Origin: JADJOY01 sp046331705 [NCBI: bacterium]
GTDB lineage: Bacteria; JADJOY01
Direction: 5' to 3'
NCBI GenBank assembly: GCA_046331705.1
Contig: JAXLQJ010000010.1
Coordinates: forward strand, 124,001 to 188,000
DNA length: 64,000 nucleotides
Part shown: positions 37,593-47,792 of the stretch, piece after piece
How the letters are laid out: each line of letters begins with the position of its first letter
How positions within the stretch are numbered: position 1 is the first letter of the stretch
Notes under the pieces: model-generated
Databases searched by the model: none
What the model was told of the DNA's origin: nothing
What the model saw: only the letters and a program-made list of their open reading frames with translations
Program-made: the position numbers and the translations under genes

Positions 37593-39026
37593 ATGAACGG
37601 CAGCGGATTCTCGGCCGGCGCCGAGCGGCGGGTGATGGTGCTGGTGGGCGGATTGGTCGGCGCGCTGGGCGGCTGGGTGTACGCGCGGATGGTCGGTCGT
37701 ACCGATGCGGAAGGCGTCGCCACCGGCGCGATCTACGGTGTCGGGCTCGCGGCCCTGGGTGGCGATCGCCTCGCGAGCCCGGGCGCCGGGCTGGTGTGGG
37801 GGCTCGGCTACGCGTTCCTGCTGTGGGTCGCGTGGCCGGCGGGCTGGATGGCGCTTCGCGAGGGGCACGGCTCCGAGCTCTGCACGGTGGACTCGGCGCG
37901 CGCGCACTTTCCCGATCTGGTGGCGTACGTGCTCTGTTTCGGCCTACCGCTCGGAGTGTCGCTGGGCACGGCGAGCACGCTTCGTCCCACGCCGGGTGCT
38001 GCGCCGTTCAGCGTGTGGCGCGGCGTGTGGGTGGGCGGCGGCGCGGGCTGGATCGGCGGCTGGCTCTTCGGGCGAGCGATGGAGCGCGTCGATTTCCTGC
38101 CGCTCGTCGCCGGCGTGATCGGCAAGGACGATCCCGAGATGCTCGGGACACTCTTGCACGTGGTGTTCGCGTTCGGGATCGGCGCCGGCTTCGGGCTGCT
38201 CTTCCAGCGTGACGTGCGCGGCTTCGGCTCCAACCTAGGCTGGGGAGTCGCCTACGGGATGCTGTGGTGGTTCCTGGGGCCGCTCACGATCTTGCCGCTC
38301 GCCAGCGGCGAGCCGCTCGATTGGTCGAGCGAGGCGGGCTCGCTCTACTTCGGCTCGTTCGTCGGTCACGTCATGTACGGCCTCGTGATCGGGCTCACCT
38401 ATGCCGTGATCGATCGGTTGTGGGTGTGGTTCTTCACCGAGTCCGATCCCATCCATCGCGAGCCGGAAGGGTTGGGCTCGCGCTATCTGAGCGCGCTCAG
38501 CAACGGCTCGCTGGCCGGCCTCGTCGGCGGCCTCGCGACGGTGGCGCTGGTGCCCGCCAGCGGGCTCGCGCCCAAGCTCGCCATGGTGATCGGCTCGAGC
38601 TCGGTGGCGCTCGGCATCGCGGTGCACCTCGCCAGCTCGACGCTCATCGGCGCGAGCTTCGGCGTGCTCTTCCAGTACGAGGCGCCGAGCGTCAACGCCG
38701 CGGTGGTGTGGGGGCTGCTCTACGGGTTGATCTGGTGGTTCGCCGGCCCGCTCACGCTGGTGCCGGTGATCGGCGAAGGGCATCCCACGTGGAGCACCGC
38801 GCAGGCGGCGGCCAGCCTGCCGGCGCTGGTGCTGCACCTGGGCTACGGCGCCGTGATGGCGCTCGTGCACCAGCTTCTCGAGCGCCGGCACGTCGCGTGG
38901 TTGCGCGTCGACCCGCGCGTGGCCGCGCGGGAGGCGCGGCGCATCCGTCCGCTCGGCACGCCGGCCCCCGCGCTCTGGCTCTTCGCGCTCGGTCTCGGCG
39001 TCGTGCTGCCAGTGCTGCTGCCGTAG
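37593..39026 (+). CDS. Polytopic membrane protein built from three internal repeats
   Basis: 477 residues, almost all membrane-embedded. A unit recurs: GWGVAYGMLWWFLGPLTILP ... DWSSEAGSLYFGSFVGHVMYG near the middle, VWGLLYGLIWWFAGPLTLVP ... TWSTAQAAA ... HLGYG near the end, and a worn copy (VWGLGYAFLLWVAWP) at the start. I do not recognise a named family. It begins 10 nt after the NDH-2-like gene. GAGGGG sits 6 nt before the ATG at 37593, which is why I prefer it to the ATG at 37587. The pairing suggests a membrane partner of the oxidoreductase. Confidence 0.75.
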   Translation: MNGSGFSAGAERRVMVLVGGLVGALGGWVYARMVGRTDAEGVATGAIYGVGLAALGGDRLASPGAGLVWGLGYAFLLWVAWPAGWMALREGHGSELCTVDSARAHFPDLVAYVLCFGLPLGVSLGTASTLRPTPGAAPFSVWRGVWVGGGAGWIGGWLFGRAMERVDFLPLVAGVIGKDDPEMLGTLLHVVFAFGIGAGFGLLFQRDVRGFGSNLGWGVAYGMLWWFLGPLTILPLASGEPLDWSSEAGSLYFGSFVGHVMYGLVIGLTYAVIDRLWVWFFTESDPIHREPEGLGSRYLSALSNGSLAGLVGGLATVALVPASGLAPKLAMVIGSSSVALGIAVHLASSTLIGASFGVLFQYEAPSVNAAVVWGLLYGLIWWFAGPLTLVPVIGEGHPTWSTAQAAASLPALVLHLGYGAVMALVHQLLERRHVAWLRVDPRVAAREARRIRPLGTPAPALWLFALGLGVVLPVLLP

Positions 39027-39078
39027 CCGGGTTCGCGCGGGCGCACCGCCGTGCCGGCGCCGGCCGGAAAGCCGTGCC

Positions 39079-40314
39079 TCAGATGTGGAAGGGCTCGGCG
39101 CCCGGCGGGACGATCACCGAGGGCACGATCTCCGAGCGTCGGCCGAATCGATCTTCCGCCTGGAGCACGATTCGCCAGCGGCCAGGCGTTGGGAAACGCA
39201 CGCGCGTCGCGCGGTGATCGCCGCCGAAGCGAAGCTCGACCTCGGGAGGCCGAGCGAAACCGGTGTGGTCCGGATCGCGGAACAACCCCACGACCATCCC
39301 CACCTCGTTGGCCGTCGGTCGGTTGCGCCACGAGAGCGGCATCTCGCGCGCGCCGCCAAGGGGATCCCATCCAATCTCGACCGGCGGTAGCGGGAGTAGA
39401 TCCGCGGTCGTCAGGCGCAGCGCCGCGGAGGCGCGCAACAGGCCCCATCCGAGCTCGTCGCTGAACACCGCACGACCCATCGCTGGCGGCTTGAACGCCG
39501 TCTGCGTGACGGCGCGCATCACGTCGAACGGTTGCCAGTCCGGGTGAGCCTCCAGAAGCAGCGCCACGGTGCCGGCGACCAGCGCCGTGGCCATCGACTG
39601 GCTGTCGGTGCCGAGCTGCCCGCAGGCGAGCAGCGTGAGCCCGGGACCGTATGACGCGACGTTGGTATGGGTGGCGACGTCGTATGCGCTCACGACGAGC
39701 GAGCATCCCGGTGGGGGATTTCCGATCGCCACGCGCTCGTTTGCCCCGTGCGCTTCCACCACGACGATGCCTGCGGCGACGGCGCGCTCGACGGCGTCCT
39801 TGCGCGCCAGCGCCCCAGCGTGCGGAACGGCGATCACCCGGACCGGGTTTCGCTGCACGTCGGTCAGGTCCCGAAGGGCCTGCGCGAGGTGACTGCGGTC
39901 GGCCGCCGGCGTCGTCGTCGCGTAGCGAATACGTGCGCGCGGGGCGACGCCCAGCGGCGGTGCGCCTGATGGCGCCCGCCCGGCGATGCAGCGCGCGGTC
40001 GCGTCGCCGTGGGTGGGAGGGGCGCTCAGCGGGTGGCGAATGGGGTCGACCCACGAGCCGGCGGCATCGAAGAACGGTGCGATCGCCGGGTGCGTGCCGC
40101 GGGCGACCGCCTGCCGATCGAAGTCGAGGTTGCCCGTTCCCCCGAGCTCGCCGTGGGTGTAGTCGATGCCGACCTCCTCGATCAGCCCGACGACGACGCC
40201 GTCACCACTCGGGCTCGGCCCAGGCGCGCCTCGCTGGATCTCGGCGAGCTGCTGATCGTCGAGCACGGCCCGGTTGGCACACGCGGGCTCGGGCTTCGGC
40301 TCGACGATGGTCAT
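39079..40314 (-). CDS. Subtilase-like (S8) protein with altered catalytic Asp
   Basis: 411 residues with a subtilisin-like fold. His102 (THGDATARCIAG), Asn192 (EAHGANERVAIG) and Ser240 (GTDSQSMATALVAG) match the family, but the first triad motif reads VVVGLIEEVGIDYTH. The usual Asp is replaced by Glu46/Glu47, unless Asp51 takes its place. No signal peptide is present, so it is probably cytoplasmic. The C-terminal ~120 residues form a beta domain (PVEIGWDPLGGAREMPLSW, ATRVRFPTPGRWRI). GGAG precedes the ATG at 40314. It may be inactive or a self-associating scaffold. Confidence 0.8.
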   Translation of the reverse strand: MTIVEPKPEPACANRAVLDDQQLAEIQRGAPGPSPSGDGVVVGLIEEVGIDYTHGELGGTGNLDFDRQAVARGTHPAIAPFFDAAGSWVDPIRHPLSAPPTHGDATARCIAGRAPSGAPPLGVAPRARIRYATTTPAADRSHLAQALRDLTDVQRNPVRVIAVPHAGALARKDAVERAVAAGIVVVEAHGANERVAIGNPPPGCSLVVSAYDVATHTNVASYGPGLTLLACGQLGTDSQSMATALVAGTVALLLEAHPDWQPFDVMRAVTQTAFKPPAMGRAVFSDELGWGLLRASAALRLTTADLLPLPPVEIGWDPLGGAREMPLSWRNRPTANEVGMVVGLFRDPDHTGFARPPEVELRFGGDHRATRVRFPTPGRWRIVLQAEDRFGRRSEIVPSVIVPPGAEPFHI

Positions 40315-40452
40315 CGATCACTCCGGCGATTGGGCTCGTCACGACTGCGAGGAACGTCCGCGATCCGGCCCGCACGATCGCGAACGTCGTGAGTCGCCGG
40401 TTGTGGTAGAACCGGCTCCACAATCTAATCGGTCGGTGTCTGCGAGTAATCG

Positions 40453-41877
40453 ATGGGTCGAACGTCGCGCGCGAAGCGGCCTCGAGCGAGCCGTCGGGAC
40501 GTCTCCGGGCGGCTCGATGCGCTGTCGATCGCGCTCGCCGCGGGATGCGCGCTCGTCCTCCGTGCCGGCAGTGCGCAGGCGCAAGCCGGTCGCGTCGAAG
40601 TGGCGTCGAGCACGAGCCTCACGCCGGTGGGCGCCGGCGCCCGCGCCGTGGGTATCGGCTCGGCGTTCGTCGCCGTCGCCGACGATGCCACCGCGGCGTC
40701 TTGGAACCCGGCGGGCCTGGTTCAGCTCGAACGACCGGAGATCTCGGTCGTGGGAGTTGGTGTGCTCCAGAGCGTCGAGTTCGGTTCCCTCGACGCATCC
40801 GATGAGAGCGTGAGCCGCCTCGTCACCCAGAAGGCGGGGGACGCGACGGTCGCGCGGCTCGACTACGTGAGCGCGGCGCTGCCGGGCTCGTGGCGCGGCC
40901 GCAACGCCATCGTGTCGCTCAACTACCAAGAGATGCTCGCTTTCGATTACGCGCTGCGTGACACCCTCGACGAGCGCACCCTCGCCGGCGACGTCACTCA
41001 CAGCGAGCGCGCGCTCACCCAAGACGGCGCCGTCTACGCGGCGATCCCCGCGGTGGCCTTCGATCTTCTGCCGGAGCTCTCGCTCGGTGCGGCCTTCAAC
41101 TACTGGTTCGACGGTCTTGGCGCTCCGTACGCTTGGCGAAACACCAGCACGCTCTCGACCGTCGACCTCTCGGGAGTCGTCACCACCCGAACCCAGAGTC
41201 TCGAGTCCGTGCGATTCGAGCGCTTCCGCGGCGCCAACGCGACCTTCGGCGCGTTGTGGCGACCACTCGAGGCGCTGAGCGTGGGTGCGGTGCTCAAGCT
41301 GCCCTTTCACGCAACCAGCCGCCGCGTGCTGGACACGAACGTGCTCGTGACGAAGGAGCCGGGCGGCGTGACTCGGCTCGAGGGCGGCGGCAGCGCCAAA
41401 GTGGCGTTCCGCTTTCCCGAGGTGGTGGCCGGCGGCATCGCGCTACGGCCGTCGGACGCATGGTTGATCTCGGTGGACGCCACGTGGGTGGATTGGAGCT
41501 ACTTCCGGGTCTTCGACTCGGAAGGCGCGGCGTACCTGATCTCGGCAGACCCCGCCGGCACCGCGACGATCGACGCGGTGACGACGGTTCGCGCTGGGGT
41601 GGAGCGAACGCTGACGCTGCCGTCCGCCGTCTTGGCCCTGCGCGCCGGCGGTGCGTACGACCCCCAGCCGGCGCGCGGTGCGCCCGCCACGGTCGTGGTG
41701 GGCACCGCCGGCATCGGCTTGAGCCTGTCGCGACTGAGCGTCGATCTCGCATACGAAGGCCGCTTCGGCCGCGATGTCGGTGGCACGAGCCTGACGCGAA
41801 ACATCATCGGCGCACCCGATGCGGAAGTGGACCTCGCGCGACACAGCCTCTATCTCTCGCTCGTCTGTTACCTGTGA
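40453..41877 (+). CDS. FadL/OmpP1-family outer-membrane transport protein
   Basis: 474 residues. An export signal lies within the first ~45 residues (ALAAGCALVLRAGSAQAQAG). The mature N-terminus TPVGAGARAVGIGSAFVAVADDATAASWNPAGL is the conserved FadL plug region with the NPAG motif. Amphipathic strands follow to YLSLVCYL. FadL proteins import hydrophobic compounds such as fatty acids across the outer membrane, which would suit the acyl-CoA ligase elsewhere in the window, but they are not linked. The ribosome site is weak. The gene is divergent from the subtilase-like gene. Confidence 0.88.
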   Translation: MGRTSRAKRPRASRRDVSGRLDALSIALAAGCALVLRAGSAQAQAGRVEVASSTSLTPVGAGARAVGIGSAFVAVADDATAASWNPAGLVQLERPEISVVGVGVLQSVEFGSLDASDESVSRLVTQKAGDATVARLDYVSAALPGSWRGRNAIVSLNYQEMLAFDYALRDTLDERTLAGDVTHSERALTQDGAVYAAIPAVAFDLLPELSLGAAFNYWFDGLGAPYAWRNTSTLSTVDLSGVVTTRTQSLESVRFERFRGANATFGALWRPLEALSVGAVLKLPFHATSRRVLDTNVLVTKEPGGVTRLEGGGSAKVAFRFPEVVAGGIALRPSDAWLISVDATWVDWSYFRVFDSEGAAYLISADPAGTATIDAVTTVRAGVERTLTLPSAVLALRAGGAYDPQPARGAPATVVVGTAGIGLSLSRLSVDLAYEGRFGRDVGGTSLTRNIIGAPDAEVDLARHSLYLSLVCYL

Positions 41878-41981
41878 CCCGAGATGGTGTCGCGGAACCG
41901 GACGAGCTTGCCCATGCCCTCGAAGCGGGGTGATCCGCGTCGCGGTACGCGCGCTCGCCCCGAAGCAAAAGGAGCGAGACC

Positions 41982-42902
41982 GTGAAACACCTGCGAGTCG
42001 TGGTCGTGATCGCGCTGCTCGTGAGCGCCGCCAGCGTCGTCCGTGCGCAACCGCTGGCGGGAACGGTGAAAGGCGTGATCAAGGTGGGGGCCGGCAATCT
42101 CGGGGACGGCAAGACGGTGACGTGCGTCGATACCAACTCGCCGCACCCGACGAGCACGGTGCCGTCGAATGGTGTGCCCGGCTCGGGCACGTATCAATGC
42201 GATGGAGTCGACAACGGCACCTACCAGCTGTCGGTCGACGGCAACCAGGCGGATCCGAGCGGAACGTGCGCCGCCGTGAACAACAACACCGTCACCTGCA
42301 ACGCGACGGTGGGCGGCACCTGCGGCAACCCGACGGTGAGCTTCACCACGGCGATGCTGCCCACCACGCTCGCGAGCTGCCTCGCGATGCGGAAGGGAAA
42401 GCGGCGGGCGCGACGCCGACCCACGGTCGCGCGCTCGCGGTCGCGGCTGGCTGCGGCGCTCCTCGCCGTGCTCGGATCGTCGGGGCTGGCCAGCTCCGCG
42501 CGCGCCGAGCTCTGCGACGGCAAGAGGTACAACCCGACGTTGATCGCCTACGCGGAGGCGTGGCGAGAGGGATCGCAGCTGAAGATCGACGGGCTCAAGG
42601 GCCTCATCGCCGATGGCTTCGAGCGCACCCACGGAGCGCAGCTCAAGTCGGTGCCGCAGAGCGCGGGCGACGCCTTCGACCGCGTGAGCGCGATCATCCG
42701 GTCGATGCGGGCGCATGGTGGCGTCACGCCCGAGAAGCTCGTCGTCACCGCCGGTGACTGCGGTGTCGACACCGGTTCGACCGCGACCGCGACGGTCAAG
42801 TGGTCGCTCGGCAGCACACCGAAGGAGAAGGGCGTCTCGACGCTCACGTTCGACATGACCTCCAATCCGCCGAAGCTCCTGAAGGAAGCCGTCCGCGAGT
42901 GA
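41982..42902 (+). CDS. Exported protein ORF containing a second internal signal peptide
   Basis: 306 residues reading through without a stop. Residues 1 to about 128 look like one small secreted protein (signal VIALLVSAASVVRAQ, then a Gly/Thr/Asn-rich beta domain with paired Cys). At residue 130 a new start-like sequence begins, MRKGKRRARRRPTV, followed by a hydrophobic stretch and ASSARAE cleavage site, then an unrelated domain (YNPTLIAYAEAWREGSQLKID...LLKEAVRE). Two signal peptides in one frame suggest two genes joined by a lost stop or an indel. The GTG start at 41982 has AAAGGAG 8 nt upstream. Neither half is a family I recognise. Confidence 0.6.
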   Translation: MKHLRVVVVIALLVSAASVVRAQPLAGTVKGVIKVGAGNLGDGKTVTCVDTNSPHPTSTVPSNGVPGSGTYQCDGVDNGTYQLSVDGNQADPSGTCAAVNNNTVTCNATVGGTCGNPTVSFTTAMLPTTLASCLAMRKGKRRARRRPTVARSRSRLAAALLAVLGSSGLASSARAELCDGKRYNPTLIAYAEAWREGSQLKIDGLKGLIADGFERTHGAQLKSVPQSAGDAFDRVSAIIRSMRAHGGVTPEKLVVTAGDCGVDTGSTATATVKWSLGSTPKEKGVSTLTFDMTSNPPKLLKEAVRE

Positions 42903-43003
42903 GTTCTCGCTCCAGGGAGCGCCGCGGCCCGCGCCACGGCGCTCTGGTTAGTCCGTCGGGCCTGCGCTAGAACCTCTCGACGTTGGTCGTCGGGAGGGCA
43001 TCG

Positions 43004-43456
43004 ATGCGCATCGCGATTGGCTCGGATCACGCTGGTTTCGAGCTGAAGGAAGAGCTTCGCAAGCTGGTGGCGTCGCTGGGGCACGACGTGGACGACGTCG
43101 GCACGCACTCGACGGCCTCGTGCGATTACCCGGATTTCGCCGCGGCGGTGGGCGAGGCGGTGGCCGGCGGCAAGGCCGAGCGCGGGATCGTGCTGTGCGG
43201 CTCGGGTGTGGGAGCGTCGATCGTCGCGAACAAGGTGCGCGGCATCCGCGCCGGGATCTGCCACGACACGTACTCGGCGCACCAGGGAGTCGAGCACGAC
43301 GACATGAACGTGCTGGTGGTCGGCGCCCGGATCATCGGTGTCGAGGTCGCGAAGGAGATCGTGCGCTCGTTCCTGGGCGCAACGTACAGCAACGAGGAGC
43401 GCCACCAGCGCCGCCTCGCCAAGCTGTTGGCCGTCGAGTCTCGTTACGCGCGCTGA
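43004..43456 (+). CDS. rpiB: Ribose-5-phosphate isomerase B
   Basis: 150 residues, the usual size for RpiB. It interconverts ribose 5-phosphate and ribulose 5-phosphate. The sequence starts [15 protein letters not shown], and has [14 protein letters not shown], the active-site Cys in [31 protein letters not shown] and the terminal R-rich helix. GGGAGG lies 6 nt before the ATG at 43004; an upstream frame is not needed. It opens a six-gene run of pentose-phosphate and glucose genes, all on the same strand with tight spacing. The 10-nt gap to pgi implies co-transcription. Confidence 0.95.
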   Translation: MRIAIGSDHAGFELKEELRKLVASLGHDVDDVGTHSTASCDYPDFAAAVGEAVAGGKAERGIVLCGSGVGASIVANKVRGIRAGICHDTYSAHQGVEHDDMNVLVVGARIIGVEVAKEIVRSFLGATYSNEERHQRRLAKLLAVESRYAR

Positions 43457-43466
43457 GGTAGCCGCC

Positions 43467-45197
43467 ATGTGGAAGCACGCCGTCGATCGTCTGCCGTCGA
43501 CCCTGCGCGACGCGGTTCGCGCGACCCTCGCCGATTGGGCGAGTCAGGACAACCGGAAGGTCCGCCGGTTGTGGGCGGGCGACGCGACGCTCTGGACCGG
43601 CGGCGACGAGGCGCGCTGGCTGGGCTGGCTCACGAGCGTCGATCGCCAGATCGAGAGCTTGCCCGCGCTGCGGGCGTTGGCGGCGGACGTGCGCGGCGCG
43701 GGGTTCGAGGCGGCGCTGCTGCTCGGGATGGGCGGCTCGAGCCTTGGCCCCGAGGTGCTCGCCGTCACCTTCGGTCGCCAGCCCGGCCACCCCGCCTTCC
43801 ACGTGCTCGACTCGACCGACCCGGCGCAGGTCGCCTCGTTCGAGCGTCAAGTGGGTTACGACCGCACGCTCTTCCTGGTCGCGAGCAAGTCGGGGTCCAC
43901 GCTCGAGCCGAACGTGTTGCACGCGTACTTCTTCGCGCGCGCCGTCGAGCGGCTCGGCGCCGCGGAGGCCGGACGGCGCTTCATCGCGGTCACGGACCCG
44001 GGCTCGAAGCTGGAAGCGGAAGCGAAGGCGAAAGGGTTCCGCCACATCGTCCACGGCGAGCCGGCGATCGGCGGGCGGTTCTCGGCGCTCTCGCCGTTCG
44101 GAACGGTGCCTGCCGCGGTGATGGGGCTCGACGTCGCCGACTTCCTGGCGCGGGCACGCGCGATGACGCGTGCCTGCGGACCCGACTTCGCCGCCGAGCA
44201 GAATCCCGGCGTGGTGCTGGGCGCGGTCCTCGGCTGCGCGGCGCGCGCCGGGCGCGACAAGCTCACGATCGTGAACTCGCCCGCGATCTTCGACCTGGGC
44301 GCCTGGCTCGAGCAGCTGGTCGCCGAGTCCACTGGCAAGAACGGCAAGGCCATCATCCCGGTGGATCTCGAGCCGCTCGCGGGCCCGGCGGGCTACGGCG
44401 ACGATCGGCTCTTCGTCTACGTGCGCCTCGCGAGCGATCCCGATGCGGCGCAGGACGCCGCCGTGGACGCGCTGGAAGCGGCGGGTCATCCGGTGGTTCG
44501 GCTGGCCATGCCCGCCAAGGCGGATCTCGGCGCCGAGTTCTTCCGCTGGGAGATCGCCACCGCGGTCGCCGGCGCCGTCATGGGCATTCATCCCTTCGAT
44601 CAGCCGGACGTCGAGGCCAGCAAGGTCGCGACGCGCGCGCTCACGTCGGCCTACGAGGAGTCGGGGACCTTGCCGTCCGAAGCGCCCGTGTTCGTCGACG
44701 GCGCGGTGCAGCTCTTCGCCGACACCGCCCACGTGCGCGCCGTCGCGGCGGCGGGCGGCGCGCCCGCCACGCTCGAAGGCTGGATCGGCGCTCACCTGGC
44801 GAGCGCGAAACGCGGGGACTACATTGCGCTGCTCGCGTACCTGGAGCGAAGCGAAGCGCACCAGCGCGCGATCGCGGCGATTCGGCGGCGCATCTTCGAG
44901 CACACTCGGGCGGCCACGTGCGTCGGCTTCGGTCCGCGCTTCCTGCACTCGACCGGTCAGGCCTACAAGGGCGGGCCGAACAGCGGCGTGTTCGTGCAGA
45001 TCACCTGTGACGATCCCGCGGACCTGGCCGTGCCCGGGCAGAAGTACACGTTCGGCGTCGTGAAGGCGGCCCAGGCGCGGGGCGATTTCCAGGTGCTGGC
45101 GGAGCGAGGACGGCGCGCGCTGCGCGTTCATCTCGGCGGCGACGTGGAAGCGGGCCTGGCGAGATTGGAACGGGCGGTGGCCGCGGCGCTGCGCTGA
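43467..45197 (+). CDS. pgi: Glucose-6-phosphate isomerase (stand-alone form of the Tal-Pgi fusion type)
   Basis: 576 residues. SIS domains carry [55 protein letters not shown] and the catalytic-region motifs [14 protein letters not shown] and [19 protein letters not shown]. The sequence matches the isomerase half of bifunctional transaldolase/glucose-6-phosphate isomerase proteins rather than classic E. coli-type Pgi. Here that half stands alone: the start at 43467 directly precedes [12 protein letters not shown], and no transaldolase reading lies upstream. It links glucose 6-phosphate to fructose 6-phosphate for the operon. Confidence 0.92.
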   Translation: MWKHAVDRLPSTLRDAVRATLADWASQDNRKVRRLWAGDATLWTGGDEARWLGWLTSVDRQIESLPALRALAADVRGAGFEAALLLGMGGSSLGPEVLAVTFGRQPGHPAFHVLDSTDPAQVASFERQVGYDRTLFLVASKSGSTLEPNVLHAYFFARAVERLGAAEAGRRFIAVTDPGSKLEAEAKAKGFRHIVHGEPAIGGRFSALSPFGTVPAAVMGLDVADFLARARAMTRACGPDFAAEQNPGVVLGAVLGCAARAGRDKLTIVNSPAIFDLGAWLEQLVAESTGKNGKAIIPVDLEPLAGPAGYGDDRLFVYVRLASDPDAAQDAAVDALEAAGHPVVRLAMPAKADLGAEFFRWEIATAVAGAVMGIHPFDQPDVEASKVATRALTSAYEESGTLPSEAPVFVDGAVQLFADTAHVRAVAAAGGAPATLEGWIGAHLASAKRGDYIALLAYLERSEAHQRAIAAIRRRIFEHTRAATCVGFGPRFLHSTGQAYKGGPNSGVFVQITCDDPADLAVPGQKYTFGVVKAAQARGDFQVLAERGRRALRVHLGGDVEAGLARLERAVAAALR

Positions 45198-45283
45198 GCG
45201 GCCGGCACCGAGGCGAGCGTACGGCGTCGCCTCGCGCGCCTCCCAGCGACGATCCGAGCGACTCTCCAGCAGACGAGGCGCAC

Positions 45284-46264
45284 ATGCAGATCGGGATGGT
45301 GGGGCTGGGCCGCATGGGAGCGGGGCTGGTCCGGCGCTTGCTCAAGGCGGGCCATTCGTGCGCGGTGACCGATCGCGACGCCGAGACGGTGCGGCAGATG
45401 GCGGCCGAGGGAGCGCTCGGCTCGACCACGCTCGAGGCGATGGTGCGCACGCTCGCGCCGCCGCGGGTCGTGTGGGTGATGGTGCCCGCCGGCGGGCCGA
45501 CCGAAGCCGTGATCGCCGAGCTCGCGTCGCTGCTCGAACGCGACGACGTCGTGATCGACGGCGGCAACACGTTCTTCCAGGACGACGTGCGGCGCGCGCG
45601 CGAGCTCGCGCCCAAGGGCATCCACTACGTGGACGTGGGCACCAGCGGCGGCGTGTGGGGTGCCGCGCGCGGCTATTGCCTGATGATCGGCGGTGAGACG
45701 GAGGTGGTGCGGCGGCTGGAGCCGATCTTCGCCTCGCTCGCTCCCGGTGTCGGAGAGATCGCGCGCACGCCCGGTCGGCCGGCGGGGCGCGGCAGCGCCG
45801 AAGAGGGGTTCCTGCACTGTGGCCCGGTGGGCGCGGGCCACTTCGTGAAGATGATCCACAACGGCATCGAGTACGGCTTGATGCAGGCCTACGCCGAGGG
45901 CTTCGACATCCTCGCGAACGCGGCGTCGAAGGAAGTGGACGAGTCTCACCGCTACTCGTTCGATCTGGCGGAGATCGCCGAGCTCTGGCGGCGGGGAAGC
46001 GTGGTGTCGTCGTGGCTGCTCGATCTCGGCGCGGCGGCGCTGGTCGCCGATCCCGCGCTCGATGGGTTCACGGGCTTCGTCCAGGACTCGGGCGAAGGCC
46101 GCTGGACCATCGAGACCGCCATCGCCGAGTCGGTGCCCGCCGACGTGCTCTCGGCGGCGCTCTACGCACGCTTCCGATCGCGCCGCGAGCACACCTTCGC
46201 CGAGAAGCTGCTGTCGGCGATGCGTGCCCAGTTCGGCGGCCACCGCGAGCCGGGAAAGCGCTGA
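45284..46264 (+). CDS. gnd: 6-phosphogluconate dehydrogenase, decarboxylating (short GndA form)
   Basis: 326 residues, the short form found in many bacteria. The NAD(P)-binding site is [20 protein letters not shown]; motifs [35 protein letters not shown], and the catalytic Lys/His region [18 protein letters not shown] are in place. It oxidises 6-phosphogluconate to ribulose 5-phosphate and CO2, making NAD(P)H. The ribosome site (GACGAGG) is modest. Its stop abuts the zwf start (TGAATG), so the two should be coupled. Confidence 0.95.
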   Translation: MQIGMVGLGRMGAGLVRRLLKAGHSCAVTDRDAETVRQMAAEGALGSTTLEAMVRTLAPPRVVWVMVPAGGPTEAVIAELASLLERDDVVIDGGNTFFQDDVRRARELAPKGIHYVDVGTSGGVWGAARGYCLMIGGETEVVRRLEPIFASLAPGVGEIARTPGRPAGRGSAEEGFLHCGPVGAGHFVKMIHNGIEYGLMQAYAEGFDILANAASKEVDESHRYSFDLAEIAELWRRGSVVSSWLLDLGAAALVADPALDGFTGFVQDSGEGRWTIETAIAESVPADVLSAALYARFRSRREHTFAEKLLSAMRAQFGGHREPGKR

Positions 46265-47785
46265 ATGCAGCCCAGCCCCGCGCAGCGCGCGCCGCGTCCG
46301 GTGGATCCGTGCACCTTCGTGATCTTCGGTGCCGCGGGCGATCTCACCCGCCGCAAGCTGGTCCCCGCGCTCTACAACCTGCAACGCGTCGGGCTCCTGC
46401 CGGACACCTTCTCGATCCTCGGCGTCGCGCGCCGCGAGCTCGACGACGAGCGCTTCCGCGCGGAGCTGGCCGAGGACCTCGCGAGCTTCACCGCCGGGCC
46501 GGTCGATGCCGCCGCGTGGTCGGCGCTCTCGCGGCGGATCCATTTCCTGCGCGGCGATTTCGACGATCACGAGACCTTCCACCGCCTCGGCGCCGCCCTC
46601 GAGACGTGCGCCAGCACCCACGGCTCCACGCGCAACGCGCTCTTCTATCTGGCGACGCCGCCGAGCCAGTTCTCGCAGGTCGTGGCCGGCTTGGGCGCCG
46701 CGGACCTGGCGCGCGAGGACGCCGGGCATTGGCGCCGCGTGGTGGTCGAGAAGCCCTTCGGTCGCGATCTCGAGTCGGCGCACGCGCTCAACCACGAGAT
46801 CGGTGCGGTCTTCGACGAGGACCAGATCTTCCGCATCGATCATTACCTGGGCAAGGAGACCGTTCAGAACATCCTGGTGTTCCGTTTCGCGAACGGGCTC
46901 TTCGAGCCGATCTGGAACCGCCGTTACGTCGACCACGTCCAGATCACCGTCGCGGAAGATCTCGGCGTGGGCACGCGCGGCAAGTACTACGAAGAGTCCG
47001 GCGTGCTGCGCGACATGATCCAGAACCACATGTTCCAGCTCTTGGCGCTGGTCGCGATGGAGCCGCCCATCTCGTTCCAGGCGGAAGCCGTGCGCGACGA
47101 GAAGGTGAAGGTGCTGCACGCGATCCGCAAGCTGATGCCCGAGGAAGTGCTGCGAAACACCGTGCGCGGCCAGTACGCCGAAGGCTTCGTCGACGGCGAC
47201 AAGGTCTCCGGCTATCGGCAGGAGCGCGACGTGTCGCCGCAATCGCAGACCGAGACCTTCGCGGCGCTCGAGCTTTACGTCGAGAACTGGCGCTGGGCCG
47301 ACGTGCCGTTCTACCTGCGCTCCGGCAAGCGTCTGGGACGGCGGGCGACCGAGATCGTCATCCAGTTCCGCCGTCCGCCCTTGTTGCTCTTCCAAGGCGC
47401 CGCGAGCGCCGGTATCGAGCCCAACCGGCTGGTGATGCACATTCAGCCCACCGAGGGGATCGCGCTCCACATCAAGGCGAAGCGGCCGGGCTCGGCCATC
47501 GAGCTGAACACCGTGAAGCTCGATTTCAGCTACGCGGATTTCGGCGAGCAGAGCCCGGCGACGGGCTACGAGCGCTTGCTCTACGACGCGATGGTGGGCG
47601 ACTCGACGCTCTTCCACCGCAGCGACATGGTGGAGGCCGCGTGGAAGATCGCGTCGCCGATCCTCGACGTGTGGAGCACGCTCAAGGCCCGCGATTTCCC
47701 CAACTACGCCGCCGGAACCCACGGCCCCGCCTCCGCCGACGCGCTGCTCGAGCGGGACGGGCGCGCGTGGTGGAACGGCGATTGA
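46265..47785 (+). CDS. zwf: Glucose-6-phosphate 1-dehydrogenase
   Basis: 506 residues, the normal Zwf length. It starts the oxidative pentose-phosphate branch by oxidising glucose 6-phosphate with NADP. The coenzyme site is [19 protein letters not shown]. The active-site signature is [15 protein letters not shown], with the catalytic Asp-His; [21 protein letters not shown] and the C-terminal beta sheet are as expected. Its ATG begins one base after the gnd stop. The next gene, glk, starts 7 nt after its stop. Confidence 0.96.
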   Translation: MQPSPAQRAPRPVDPCTFVIFGAAGDLTRRKLVPALYNLQRVGLLPDTFSILGVARRELDDERFRAELAEDLASFTAGPVDAAAWSALSRRIHFLRGDFDDHETFHRLGAALETCASTHGSTRNALFYLATPPSQFSQVVAGLGAADLAREDAGHWRRVVVEKPFGRDLESAHALNHEIGAVFDEDQIFRIDHYLGKETVQNILVFRFANGLFEPIWNRRYVDHVQITVAEDLGVGTRGKYYEESGVLRDMIQNHMFQLLALVAMEPPISFQAEAVRDEKVKVLHAIRKLMPEEVLRNTVRGQYAEGFVDGDKVSGYRQERDVSPQSQTETFAALELYVENWRWADVPFYLRSGKRLGRRATEIVIQFRRPPLLLFQGAASAGIEPNRLVMHIQPTEGIALHIKAKRPGSAIELNTVKLDFSYADFGEQSPATGYERLLYDAMVGDSTLFHRSDMVEAAWKIASPILDVWSTLKARDFPNYAAGTHGPASADALLERDGRAWWNGD

Positions 47786-47792
47786 GCATCCC

